Assembly: GCA_903953455.1 (NCBI GenBank)
Contig: CAJBJW010000101.1
Location: 1 to 8,408, forward strand
From: an uncultured Pseudomonadota bacterium
Lineage (GTDB): Bacteria; Pseudomonadota; Gammaproteobacteria; Methylococcales; Methylomonadaceae
Direction of reading: 5' to 3'
Length of the DNA: 8,408 nt
Part shown: piece after piece, positions 1-5,611 of the stretch
How the letters are laid out: the number at the start of each line of letters is the position of its first letter
Numbering within the stretch: the stretch's first letter is position 1
Made by a program: the position numbers and the translations under genes
Notes under the pieces: model-generated
What the model was told of the DNA's origin: nothing
Databases searched by the model: none
The model's input: the letters and a program-made list of their open reading frames with translations, nothing else

Positions 1-176
1 GGCTTGAAAACTCATGTAAACTCTCAAATGATTTATTAAAAATAGATAACGCTAATATAACACAACCCATGTGGTTGATGCGGTTTTAAACGTATTTTTC
101 GTTAATAAACAAGAGAATTGCCGTTATTTTTATCGGCATTAAAAATAACGGCGGATAACATACAGGTAATAAACTA
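1..176. other. AT-rich non-coding left flank
   Basis: No reading frame here looks like a protein. A 60-codon minus-strand frame (86-268) starts inside the CRISPR repeat, has no ribosome binding site and reads through both repeats and the inverted repeat, so I treat it as chance. The only structure I see is the 12-bp inverted repeat at 120-152, listed separately. Bases 1-112 show nothing recognisable. Confidence 0.6.
120..152. repeat. 12-bp perfect inverted repeat (hairpin)
   Basis: GCCGTTATTTTT (120-131) and AAAAATAACGGC (141-152) are perfect reverse complements around a 9-base loop. No T-run follows the stem in either direction, so it is not a textbook intrinsic terminator. It lies 25 bp beyond the leader-distal CRISPR repeat and could end or protect the array transcript. 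Its left part (GAATTGCC at 115-122, then ATCGGCA at 132-138) also resembles a broken CRISPR repeat (GAACTGCC...TTCGGCA), so a decayed third repeat is possible. Confidence 0.6.
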
Positions 177-265
177 TTCCTGAACTGCCTATTCGGCAGT
201 GAATGTGATAAATAGCTATCAAGAGTAAATGTTTCTTTTCCTAAGCTACCTATTCGGCAGTAAAA
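177..265 (-). CRISPR. Two-repeat, one-spacer type I-F-like mini-array
   Basis: Two 28-base units, 177-204 and 238-265, match at 23 of 28 positions and flank a 33-base spacer (205-237). Read on the minus strand, each carries the hallmarks of type I-F repeats: a central CTGCC-GAATA-GG(C/T)AG hairpin (185-199 and 246-260) and an 8-base tail close to CTAAGAAA (TTCAGGAA and CTTAGGAA). The 61-bp period is close to the usual 60 for type I-F. In the right-hand (leader-proximal) copy one stem pair becomes G-U but still pairs, so a Cas6f-type nuclease could still process it. The repeats differ from each other and from the usual GTTCACTGCC start. No cas gene is present. It may be a decayed remnant, an orphan array served in trans, or a dedicated crRNA-like RNA. 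Confidence 0.8.
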
Positions 266-288
266 CAAATTTTTAATTTTGTAAAGTC

Positions 289-294
289 ATTATA
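289..294 (-). promoter_or_regulatory. -10 box of the mini-array promoter
   Basis: The minus strand reads TATAAT at 294-289, a perfect sigma-70 -10 hexamer. The expected transcription start is near 282, about 17 bases before the first repeat (265). No good -35 hexamer lies 17-18 bp upstream (ATCACA or CATCAC); that position falls inside the palindrome at 307-332. This suggests either activator dependence or repression by a protein bound there. Confidence 0.55.
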
Positions 295-306
295 ACACTT
301 TTTTTC

Positions 307-332
307 AAAAGTGTGATGTATGTCACACTTTT
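307..332. promoter_or_regulatory. CRP-like palindromic operator upstream of the mini-array
   Basis: AAAAGTGTGA (307-316), six bases, then TCACACTTTT (323-332) form a perfect 10-bp inverted repeat. It contains TGTGA-N6-TCACA, the consensus of CRP/Vfr-family regulators. Its centre lies about 37 bases before the predicted start, near but not exactly at the -41.5 position of class II CRP sites. A third arm, ACACTTTT (295-302), can pair with AAAAGTGT (307-314), so an alternative hairpin exists if the region is transcribed. A different dimeric regulator is possible. Confidence 0.55.
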
Positions 333-333
333 T

Positions 334-448
334 GCTGAAAAAAATAGGGTAGGTTATTAGTCTAAGTGCTGATAAATTGTGACGAAAAATAAGAATTCTG
401 ATGGTTTTTAATAGCGATTATGTTGAGTAGTTTAAAATCAAAATTAAT
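334..448. other. Non-coding stretch between operator and small gene
   Basis: This is an AT-rich spacer between the operator and the stop codon of the minus-strand gene at 449. I see no open frame, no convincing terminator hairpin for that gene, and no further CRISPR repeat. Confidence 0.5.
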
Positions 449-877
449 TTATCCATTACTTTGTAACGTTAAAATCTGCTCAGTAACAGCACGTTGTTGT
501 TCGCGTACGTCTTGATAATAAGTAATGCCTTGTTCAATTTGTTTTTCACGTGGCTTGGTGACTAATCCTAGAGGAATAAAATCAATGACATTCATGGCAA
601 AATGAGGATTGAGTTCATGTTTTTTGATTCGTTCAACCACTTGATTCTCAACGTATTGACGAATGTCATTATCCGACTGCGTTGCCCACGCTAAATCGAT
701 GCCTACTTGTTGGCGTATCACTTCCCAAATAGCTGCGGATATCTTGACGCAAATGCTATTTTGCGTAGCTTCAAATTCGGTATTCTCCAAACGTAAATAA
801 ACGTGTTCATCGCCAAAGTAATCTTTAAATAAATGAAAATCTTTGCCATGAAGAATAAGACTTGATTTCGCTGATAT
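449..877 (-). CDS. Unrecognised 142-aa protein with a non-standard start (ATA)
   Basis: I do not recognise this protein. It is soluble, mostly polar and charged, with likely helical stretches and no signal peptide, membrane segment or known motif. The nearest usual start is TTG at 790, but the same frame continues upstream with normal-looking protein sequence (residues 11-24 read GKDFHLFKDYFGDE) back to a stop at 884-886. No ATG, GTG or TTG in frame lies in that extension. The best-placed start is ATA at 877-875, nine bases after AAAAGAG (893-887), giving an N-terminus (M/I)SAKSSLILHG. Either ATA is used, a downstream ATT (856) is used, or an original ATG mutated and the gene is now silent. 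It lies downstream of the collagen-gene terminator, so it is probably transcribed separately. Confidence 0.65.
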   Translation of the reverse strand: MSAKSSLILHGKDFHLFKDYFGDEHVYLRLENTEFEATQNSICVKISAAIWEVIRQQVGIDLAWATQSDNDIRQYVENQVVERIKKHELNPHFAMNVIDFIPLGLVTKPREKQIEQGITYYQDVREQQRAVTEQILTLQSNG

Positions 878-886
878 CGGGTTTTA

Positions 887-893
887 CTCTTTT
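887..893 (-). promoter_or_regulatory. Ribosome binding site supporting the ATA start
   Basis: AAAAGAG on the minus strand lies nine bases ahead of ATA (877-875). The spacing is what one expects for a genuine start codon, and TTG at 790 has no comparable sequence in front of it. This is the main argument for placing the start at 877. Confidence 0.45.
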
Positions 894-916
894 AAAAATA
901 TCGTGAATTAAGAAAA

Positions 917-946
917 ATTAAATGGTGTTTTAAATTTTTTAAACAA
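917..946 (-). promoter_or_regulatory. Possible promoter for the 142-aa gene
   Basis: On the minus strand TTGTTT (946-941) and TTTAAT (922-917) are separated by 18 bp. They lie just past the terminator and about 40-70 bases ahead of the proposed start. Both hexamers are imperfect and the surroundings are very AT-rich, so this is tentative. Confidence 0.3.
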
Positions 947-947
947 T

Positions 948-976
948 AAAAAAGGACGTTATGAAACGTCCTTTTT
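948..976 (-). terminator. Intrinsic terminator of the collagen-gene operon
   Basis: Eleven bases after the stop codon at 988, the minus strand reads AAAAAGGACGTT, loop TCAT, then AACGTCC and six T residues. The 7-bp GC-containing core plus A-T pairs and the T-run make a standard rho-independent terminator. The complementary strand also ends in a T-run, so it could work in both directions. Confidence 0.85.
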
Positions 977-987
977 GAGTGGGTAAA

Positions 988-2529
988 TTACGGTTTAGGG
1001 GCAGCAGGATTGTCAGTGGCGGAGCCTTTGTCGCCTTTATCACCTTTAGGGCCTGTGTCACCTTTAGGGCCGTTATCGCCTTTGGGTCCGGTTTCGCCTT
1101 TAGGTCCGGTATCTCCTTTGGCACCTGTGTCACCTTTAGGGCCGATATCACCTTTGAGGCCTTGGTCGCCTTTAGGTCCAACATCACCTTTATCACCAGT
1201 ATCGCCTTTGATGCCTTGATCGCCTTTAGGTCCAAGATCGCCTTTAGGTCCAAGATCCCCTTTGACACCTTGTTCACCTTTTTCACCTGGATCGCCTTTA
1301 GGTCCAGTATCACCTTTAAGACCAATATCACCTTTAAGACCGAGATCCCCTTTAGGTCCAGTATCGCCTTTAGGTCCGGTATCCCCTTTAGAGCCTTGAA
1401 TACCTTGATCCCCTTTAAGACCTTGTTCCCCTTTAGGTCCAGTATCGCCTTTGACACCTTGATCCCCTTTAGGTCCTTGAATACCTTGATCCCCTTTGAG
1501 TCCTTGTTCACCTTTGGGTCCGGTTGCCCCTTTAATACCTTGAATACCTTGTTCACCTTTGGCGCCTTGAGGTCCTTGGTCGCCTTGGGGTCCTTGAATA
1601 CCTTGATCGCCTTTAACGCCTTGGATACCTTGGATACCTGTATCGCCTTTAGCTCCAGTATCTCCTTGCTCACCTTGAGGTCCTGTTGGACCTTGTGCGC
1701 CTTGTGCGCCTTTGTAGCCTAAGTCACCTTTAGGACCGGCAGGGCCAGCAGGACCTTCGTTGGCCACGACTCTATCGACCCAGCTGTAAACACGTTTAAT
1801 GAGGAGATCATCATCATGCAAAAATTGATGACCTTCATTTTCAAGTTTGACTTGACGATAAGTACTGTTTTTCTTGCCCGCGACTAGACGATCTCTCGCA
1901 CTACGAACGACTTCGGGAATATCCAATTCTGCATATATATCAAGTATGGGTAAATTGAATTTTGAGATAAAGAGTAGCGTGTCACTATTGTCTGTGACAG
2001 GTAAACTGATGAGTACAACGCCGTTAACATCAATGGATTTATCGGCGAGCGCATAGGTGGCCATTAAAGCGCCTAGACCGTATCCGACAATGACCACTTT
2101 CTCAGCTTTTTCAGCTTTTGCAAATTTTATGGCTGCAATGAGTCGCTCTTTTGCTTCAGGAAATAAGTCATAATAATCTCCCATGGCGGCGCCAGATTCG
2201 CGCAAAGGCATTTGAACTGATAAAGAGGCCCAGTGATGATTAGGCACGAAATGACGTAATTTTTTAATGACTAATTCTTGATCGGGATTTCCGCCAATAT
2301 CATGTAGAAGAATGATAAAGCCTTGACGATCAGTGGATGGGGTATCGGTATATAAACTTAAAAATTTCTTTTCGGGTGTATGTAGCCAAACAGCAGTTCC
2401 TGTTTTCAGTGTTTTTTGAATATCCAAGGCAAAATCGGCCTCACGTTTCTCATCGCTGCTCGCAATACACGGCAGAGCGCTACACAAACAGAGTGTTAAG
2501 CTAACTTGCGCTAATCTTTTGATGAGCAT
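988..2529 (-). CDS. Secreted DUF3530-like alpha/beta-hydrolase fold protein with collagen-like tail
   Basis: 513 aa in three parts. Residues 1-24 are a Sec signal peptide (hydrophobic LTLCLCSAL core, likely cut after CIAS). Residues 25-258 are an alpha/beta-hydrolase-like domain resembling DUF3530: an HDIGG oxyanion-type loop (76-80), a VQMPL strand, the nucleophile-elbow position GYGLG (149-153), and candidate acid D203 and histidine H234 (EGHQF). The elbow has Gly instead of Ser, so hydrolysis by the usual triad is doubtful. Residues 259-504 are 82 Gly-X-Y triplets without a break, rich in GPK, GDT, GDQ and KGD/KGE pairs that stabilise bacterial collagens without hydroxyproline. A 9-residue Pro/Ala/Lys tail follows. 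It probably forms a trimeric rod in the periplasm or on the surface. No sorting signal or C-terminal trimerisation domain is visible. It is the last gene of the operon and its start overlaps the preceding gene by 19 nt. An AGGA sits 12 bases before the ATG, which is long. Confidence 0.9.
   Translation of the reverse strand: MLIKRLAQVSLTLCLCSALPCIASSDEKREADFALDIQKTLKTGTAVWLHTPEKKFLSLYTDTPSTDRQGFIILLHDIGGNPDQELVIKKLRHFVPNHHWASLSVQMPLRESGAAMGDYYDLFPEAKERLIAAIKFAKAEKAEKVVIVGYGLGALMATYALADKSIDVNGVVLISLPVTDNSDTLLFISKFNLPILDIYAELDIPEVVRSARDRLVAGKKNSTYRQVKLENEGHQFLHDDDLLIKRVYSWVDRVVANEGPAGPAGPKGDLGYKGAQGAQGPTGPQGEQGDTGAKGDTGIQGIQGVKGDQGIQGPQGDQGPQGAKGEQGIQGIKGATGPKGEQGLKGDQGIQGPKGDQGVKGDTGPKGEQGLKGDQGIQGSKGDTGPKGDTGPKGDLGLKGDIGLKGDTGPKGDPGEKGEQGVKGDLGPKGDLGPKGDQGIKGDTGDKGDVGPKGDQGLKGDIGPKGDTGAKGDTGPKGETGPKGDNGPKGDTGPKGDKGDKGSATDNPAAPKP
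1018..1755 (-). repeat. Collagen-coding tandem repeat tract (9/18-bp units)
   Basis: This 738-bp tract encodes the 82 Gly-X-Y triplets. It is built of 9-bp triplet units, often paired into 18-bp GPK-GDT-type modules with near-identical codons (CCTAAAGG is recurrent on the coding strand). A larger duplication is visible: 1396-1440 and 1477-1521 are 45-bp copies, 81 bp apart, differing at 4 positions, both encoding GPKGEQGLKGDQGIQ. Such DNA can change length by slippage or recombination in whole triplets without breaking the frame. Long open frames in other phases across it are by-products of the periodicity. Confidence 0.9.
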
Positions 2530-3332
2530 ATACGAGGAAGTTCCTGTGATTTATTGCTAATAACTCGGTTAACCCAACTGTAAATTCTTTTGACGAGAAG
2601 TCCGCTATCATTCAAATACAAATGCCCTTCATTATCAAGTTTGATTTGACGATATTTCGATTTTGTTCTACCGATATTTTTTCGCTCTCTTGCACTATAA
2701 ACCACATCTGGTGAATCAAGTTCACCGTAAACATCAAGCATAGGTAGAGTAAGAGATGAAACAAAAGGCAATGTTTGTGCGTAAATTTCATCTGTTTCAG
2801 AAGATGACAAGCTTATGGTAATGATGCCGTTCACATTTGTCGATTTTTCTTGCAGGGCAGAGGTTGCCATCAATCCCCCTAATCCATACCCAATAATGAC
2901 CACTTTTTCGGCTTTTTGTGCTTTAGCAAAAGTGACAGCCGAAAATAGTCTGTCTTTAGCTTCAGGAAATAAACTGTAATAGTCCTCTATTTTAGCACCT
3001 TCTTCACGCAAAGGCATTTGTATTGATAACGTTGACCAACGGTGTTCAGGGAAAAAATTGCGTAGTAACTCAATAACTTTATCTTGATTTGGATGTCCTC
3101 CAATATCGTGCAGTAATATTACTATGCCATCAGGGTTATTGGTTGCTACTTCGGTATATAGGCTCAAAAATTTATGATTCTGAGCCTGCAACCAAACAAT
3201 ACGACCATTGGTCAGGTTTTTTTCAATATCGAGGGCAAATTCAGCCTCACGTTTGTCATCACTCGCAACACACGTCAATGCGCTACATAAGCACAATGTG
3301 ATACTTAGTCGAGCTAGTTTTTGGATGAGCAT
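2511..3332 (-). CDS. Secreted DUF3530-like alpha/beta-hydrolase fold protein (tail-less paralogue)
   Basis: 273 aa. It is a tandem duplicate of the N-terminal part of the next gene, roughly 60% identical by eye across signal peptide and domain. Signal peptide residues are about 1-24 (ITLCLCSALTCVAS). It shares HDIGG (75-79), the serine-less elbow GYGLG (148-152), D206 and H237 (EGHLY). Similarity stops at about residue 260, exactly where the paralogue's collagen region begins. The last dozen residues (SQELPRICSSKD) are read, in another frame, through the translation-start region of the downstream gene, so this C-terminus looks like an accident of the duplication junction rather than a conserved end. 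A purine-rich AAGGGAAG precedes the ATG by about 10 bases. It lies 25 bp after the lipoprotein gene. Catalytic activity is uncertain. Confidence 0.85.
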   Translation of the reverse strand: MLIQKLARLSITLCLCSALTCVASDDKREAEFALDIEKNLTNGRIVWLQAQNHKFLSLYTEVATNNPDGIVILLHDIGGHPNQDKVIELLRNFFPEHRWSTLSIQMPLREEGAKIEDYYSLFPEAKDRLFSAVTFAKAQKAEKVVIIGYGLGGLMATSALQEKSTNVNGIITISLSSSETDEIYAQTLPFVSSLTLPMLDVYGELDSPDVVYSARERKNIGRTKSKYRQIKLDNEGHLYLNDSGLLVKRIYSWVNRVISNKSQELPRICSSKD

Positions 3333-3357
3333 AAACGAGAGGCTTCCCTTTTTTTAA

Positions 3358-3792
3358 TTACATACTGTAAATAACTTCACGATTACTGGTGCGAGCATCG
3401 TCGGTTTGTTTGACGTCTGTTTTTGGTTTACCTTGATGCATACGTTCTCGGTCGTATTTAGCCATCATTTCTTCCCACGTTTTATATTGTTGGTATTCTG
3501 CAAAACCAGCTTCTTTGCGCTGTTGATAAATTTCTTTACCCATAACAATAATTTCTTGCGGGGTTTTATTATCTACTGTGTTTAAAAATTCGTCATCACT
3601 TTTTTTTGCGTCACGTACCATCCAAAATGACATCTCATATTCTGTACGGATATCTTCAGGAAGTCGATTTTTAATCATTTTAACAGATTTATAAGCCGTT
3701 TTTTCACTGTGTGCATTGATCTTTTGACCATTGCCACAAGCGGTTAACATGGCGCAACTTAGCGCAAGGACGATAAGTGGTAATTTTTTCAT
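3358..3792 (-). CDS. Small outer-membrane lipoprotein
   Basis: 144 aa. The N-terminus MKKLPLIV is followed by a hydrophobic stretch and lipobox LTAC, with Cys19 as the lipidated residue. Gly at +2 and no Asp predicts sorting to the outer membrane. The mature part is charged and helical, with no membrane segment. It recalls the small DUF6694-type lipoproteins of gammaproteobacteria, but that is from memory and only moderately secure. I chose the ATG at 3792 because AAGG (3804-3801) sits eight bases before it. A longer frame starting at 3882 would bury the signal peptide and overlap the promoter region. It is the first gene of the envelope operon with the two DUF3530-like proteins, so it may anchor or accompany them. 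Confidence 0.85.
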   Translation of the reverse strand: MKKLPLIVLALSCAMLTACGNGQKINAHSEKTAYKSVKMIKNRLPEDIRTEYEMSFWMVRDAKKSDDEFLNTVDNKTPQEIIVMGKEIYQQRKEAGFAEYQQYKTWEEMMAKYDRERMHQGKPKTDVKQTDDARTSNREVIYSM

Positions 3793-3889
3793 TGTCATAA
3801 CCTTAAAAATAAATGGGAAGGATGATAACGCTATTTTTTTACAAACAAAGTAAAATGCGCGGTTATTATAAACCCTAGACATTTTTTTT
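3793..3889. promoter_or_regulatory. Divergent intergenic region with promoters for both operons
   Basis: These 97 bp separate two divergently transcribed operons, so both leftward and rightward promoters must lie here or inside the gene ends. Leftward, TTTGTT then TATCAT with a 16-bp gap is a candidate, followed by AAGG at 3804-3801. Rightward, TATTAT at 3864-3869 is a reasonable -10, but the nearest -35-like TTTACA (3838-3843) is 20 bp away. If TATTAT is used, the rightward mRNA leader would be only about 14 bases. Confidence 0.45.
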
Positions 3890-5611
3890 ATGCTGGAATT
3901 TATTTCCCTTCTTCTAAAGCGCTACCAAATTATCCAAAAAGCCAATGTGCTCAATGGTTCTCACTATGCGTATCAGCAAACGCTTGAGCAGTTGACGCTC
4001 ACGCAGGCTTTTTTTACAAAAGGGCTACATAAGGATAATTTACCTTTGCAAATTGCCGTTGTTGGCCCAACACAAGCCGGTAAAAGCTCGATTGTAAACG
4101 TCTTACTGCAATCCACAAGTGCTGGCGTGAGCCCACTTGCTGGTTATACCGTTCATCCACAAGGCTTTTGTTATGATATTTGCGATAAGGCCTTTGAGCA
4201 GTATTTAGCCGAATATTTTTTCCCTTTTATGTGTAGTGTACCCAATCAGCTTAATAAATCAAATTACGCGTGCTATTCATTATCGTCTACTGATACGGTA
4301 ACTCCCTATTTACCGCCTTCCGTACTTTGGGATACGCCCGATTTTGATTCTATTGATTCAACTGTTTATCGTGAAGGCGTACTCAAAACCGTTGCACTCG
4401 CGGATATGGTTATTTTAATTGTCAGTAAAGAAAAATATGCAGATCAATCCGTTTGGGACATGATGAAATGCATTGAGCCTTTGCGGCAACCCACTTTAAT
4501 TTGTGTGAACAAATTAAATGAAGGCGCTGAATCGGTTGTTTTAGAATCACTACAAGAAAAATGGAGAGATACGCGTCGCGATGCATTTCCGCAAGTTCTG
4601 CCGCTATTTTATCAAAAAAATACACAAATACCCGAAATTGCGCAATCGAAAAAACACGTTTTGTTCGAATTAGCTAAAAAAGTGCAACGTGAAAAACAAG
4701 CTCATCGTGAGCAAAAATTACTGCAAACCTACTGGCAGTCATGGACAGCGCCACTGCGTGAAGAACATGTTATATATGATGCATGGCAACAACTTGTCGA
4801 TCAGGTTGTTGAGCAATCCTTACGCAATTACGCGCGTGATTACCTTAATCACCCACGCCATTATGAAACATTTCAACAAGCGATTGCAGAATTATTATTG
4901 TTACTTGAAATACCCAGTGTAGCGCGTGTGATGGTTACTGCCCGTAAAGCGTTACTTTACCCATTAAAAAAATTGCGTAGTATCGGGCGTTCTCGTGCTA
5001 ATTTATCAGAAAGTAGTCACGAAATGACGATGATAAAACAGTTAATTGATCACACATTAACGGAATTAGCACATCAATTGATTGATAAAAATACGCATCC
5101 TTTGTGGCGCGATATCAGTTTGCAACTGCGTGATCATCACGCTGGCGAGGCCAAACTCAGTTTTCACAACGCACAAGCGTATCATCAATTATTTCAACAA
5201 GATGTTCAGCTGGCAGCTCAAGGGCTTTATCATAAATTAGAAGAGCAACCTCTGGTGTTAAATACACTCCGTGCAACGCGTGTATCGGCCGATGCTGCTG
5301 TGTTAGCACTGACGCTTTATGCCGGTGGGATTGGCTTGCATGATTTGGTGATTGCGCCTGCCATGTTAACACTCACAAATTTACTGACCGAAAGTGCCAT
5401 TGGGAGTTATATGCGTAAAGTAGAGTCCGATTTGAAAGTTCGGCAACTAGCCGCCGTCAAAGCGCAAATTTTTGACCCGATGTCGCAGCGTTTACGTGAT
5501 TTACCTCAATTGATAAATAGCGATACACATTTCGCGATTTCTCCTAAACAACTTTTAGACGCTGAGGCGCAATTGGACGGTGGAAAACCTCATGGCTTAC
5601 GATTACTCTGA
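3890..5611 (+). CDS. Dynamin-like/membrane-associated GTPase, first of a pair
   Basis: 573 aa. G domain near residues 50-270: P-loop GPTQAGKS (59-66), G2 Thr probably within GYTVHP (85-90), G3 WDTPDFDS (147-154), G4 candidate CVNKLN (205-210). The G3 has Asp where most GTPases have Gly (D-x-x-G), and the G4 ends in Asn instead of Asp, so guanine specificity may be weakened. The rest is long and helical; residues 466-500 (VSADAAVLALTLYAGGIGL, then AMLTLTNLL) are hydrophobic and could insert into or lie against a membrane. Architecture and length fit bacterial dynamin-like or YfjP-type GTPases, but I cannot name a subfamily. No Shine-Dalgarno precedes the ATG, only a run of T. Its end overlaps the next GTPase by 20 nt. 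With the partner it may form a heteromeric GTPase, as other bacterial dynamin-like pairs do (inference). Confidence 0.85.
   Translation: MLEFISLLLKRYQIIQKANVLNGSHYAYQQTLEQLTLTQAFFTKGLHKDNLPLQIAVVGPTQAGKSSIVNVLLQSTSAGVSPLAGYTVHPQGFCYDICDKAFEQYLAEYFFPFMCSVPNQLNKSNYACYSLSSTDTVTPYLPPSVLWDTPDFDSIDSTVYREGVLKTVALADMVILIVSKEKYADQSVWDMMKCIEPLRQPTLICVNKLNEGAESVVLESLQEKWRDTRRDAFPQVLPLFYQKNTQIPEIAQSKKHVLFELAKKVQREKQAHREQKLLQTYWQSWTAPLREEHVIYDAWQQLVDQVVEQSLRNYARDYLNHPRHYETFQQAIAELLLLLEIPSVARVMVTARKALLYPLKKLRSIGRSRANLSESSHEMTMIKQLIDHTLTELAHQLIDKNTHPLWRDISLQLRDHHAGEAKLSFHNAQAYHQLFQQDVQLAAQGLYHKLEEQPLVLNTLRATRVSADAAVLALTLYAGGIGLHDLVIAPAMLTLTNLLTESAIGSYMRKVESDLKVRQLAAVKAQIFDPMSQRLRDLPQLINSDTHFAISPKQLLDAEAQLDGGKPHGLRLL
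5579..5584 (+). promoter_or_regulatory. Ribosome binding site of the second GTPase (inside the first)
   Basis: GGTGGA lies eight bases before ATG 5592 and within the last codons of the upstream gene. It supports 5592 over the in-frame GTG at 5580, which is part of this very motif, and points to translational coupling of the two GTPases. Confidence 0.6.

Noticed and set aside
86..268. 60-codon minus-strand frame over the CRISPR repeats
   Set aside because: It starts with TTG beside the repeat, has no ribosome binding site, and covers both repeats, the spacer and the inverted repeat.
1..448. End of a Tn7-like CRISPR-associated transposon carrying the I-F mini-array
   Set aside because: Atypical I-F repeats prompted the idea, but I see no repeated TnsB-type binding sites, no tns or tniQ genes and no target-site duplication in the window.
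939..1673. Minus-strand frame rich in Lys, Leu, Ile and Val overlapping the collagen gene
   Set aside because: It is another phase of the same triplet repeat and runs into the terminator; the Gly-X-Y frame with a signal peptide is plainly the real one.
979..1722. Long plus-strand frame (about 247 codons) opposite the collagen tract
   Set aside because: It is the mirror of the 9-bp periodicity: a repeat free of stops in one frame is often open in others. Composition is a monotonous Phe/Arg/Ile/Thr pattern with no ribosome binding site.
3793..3882. Upstream extension of the lipoprotein frame to 3882
   Set aside because: It would put 30 residues ahead of a clean lipoprotein signal peptide and run through the divergent promoter region; the AAGG site fits the ATG at 3792.
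5511..5521. 11-base match (TGATAAATAGC) between the CRISPR spacer and the first GTPase gene
   Set aside because: An AT-rich 11-base match is expected by chance at a modest rate, it lies at the repeat-distal end of the spacer rather than the seed, and no further pairing follows.
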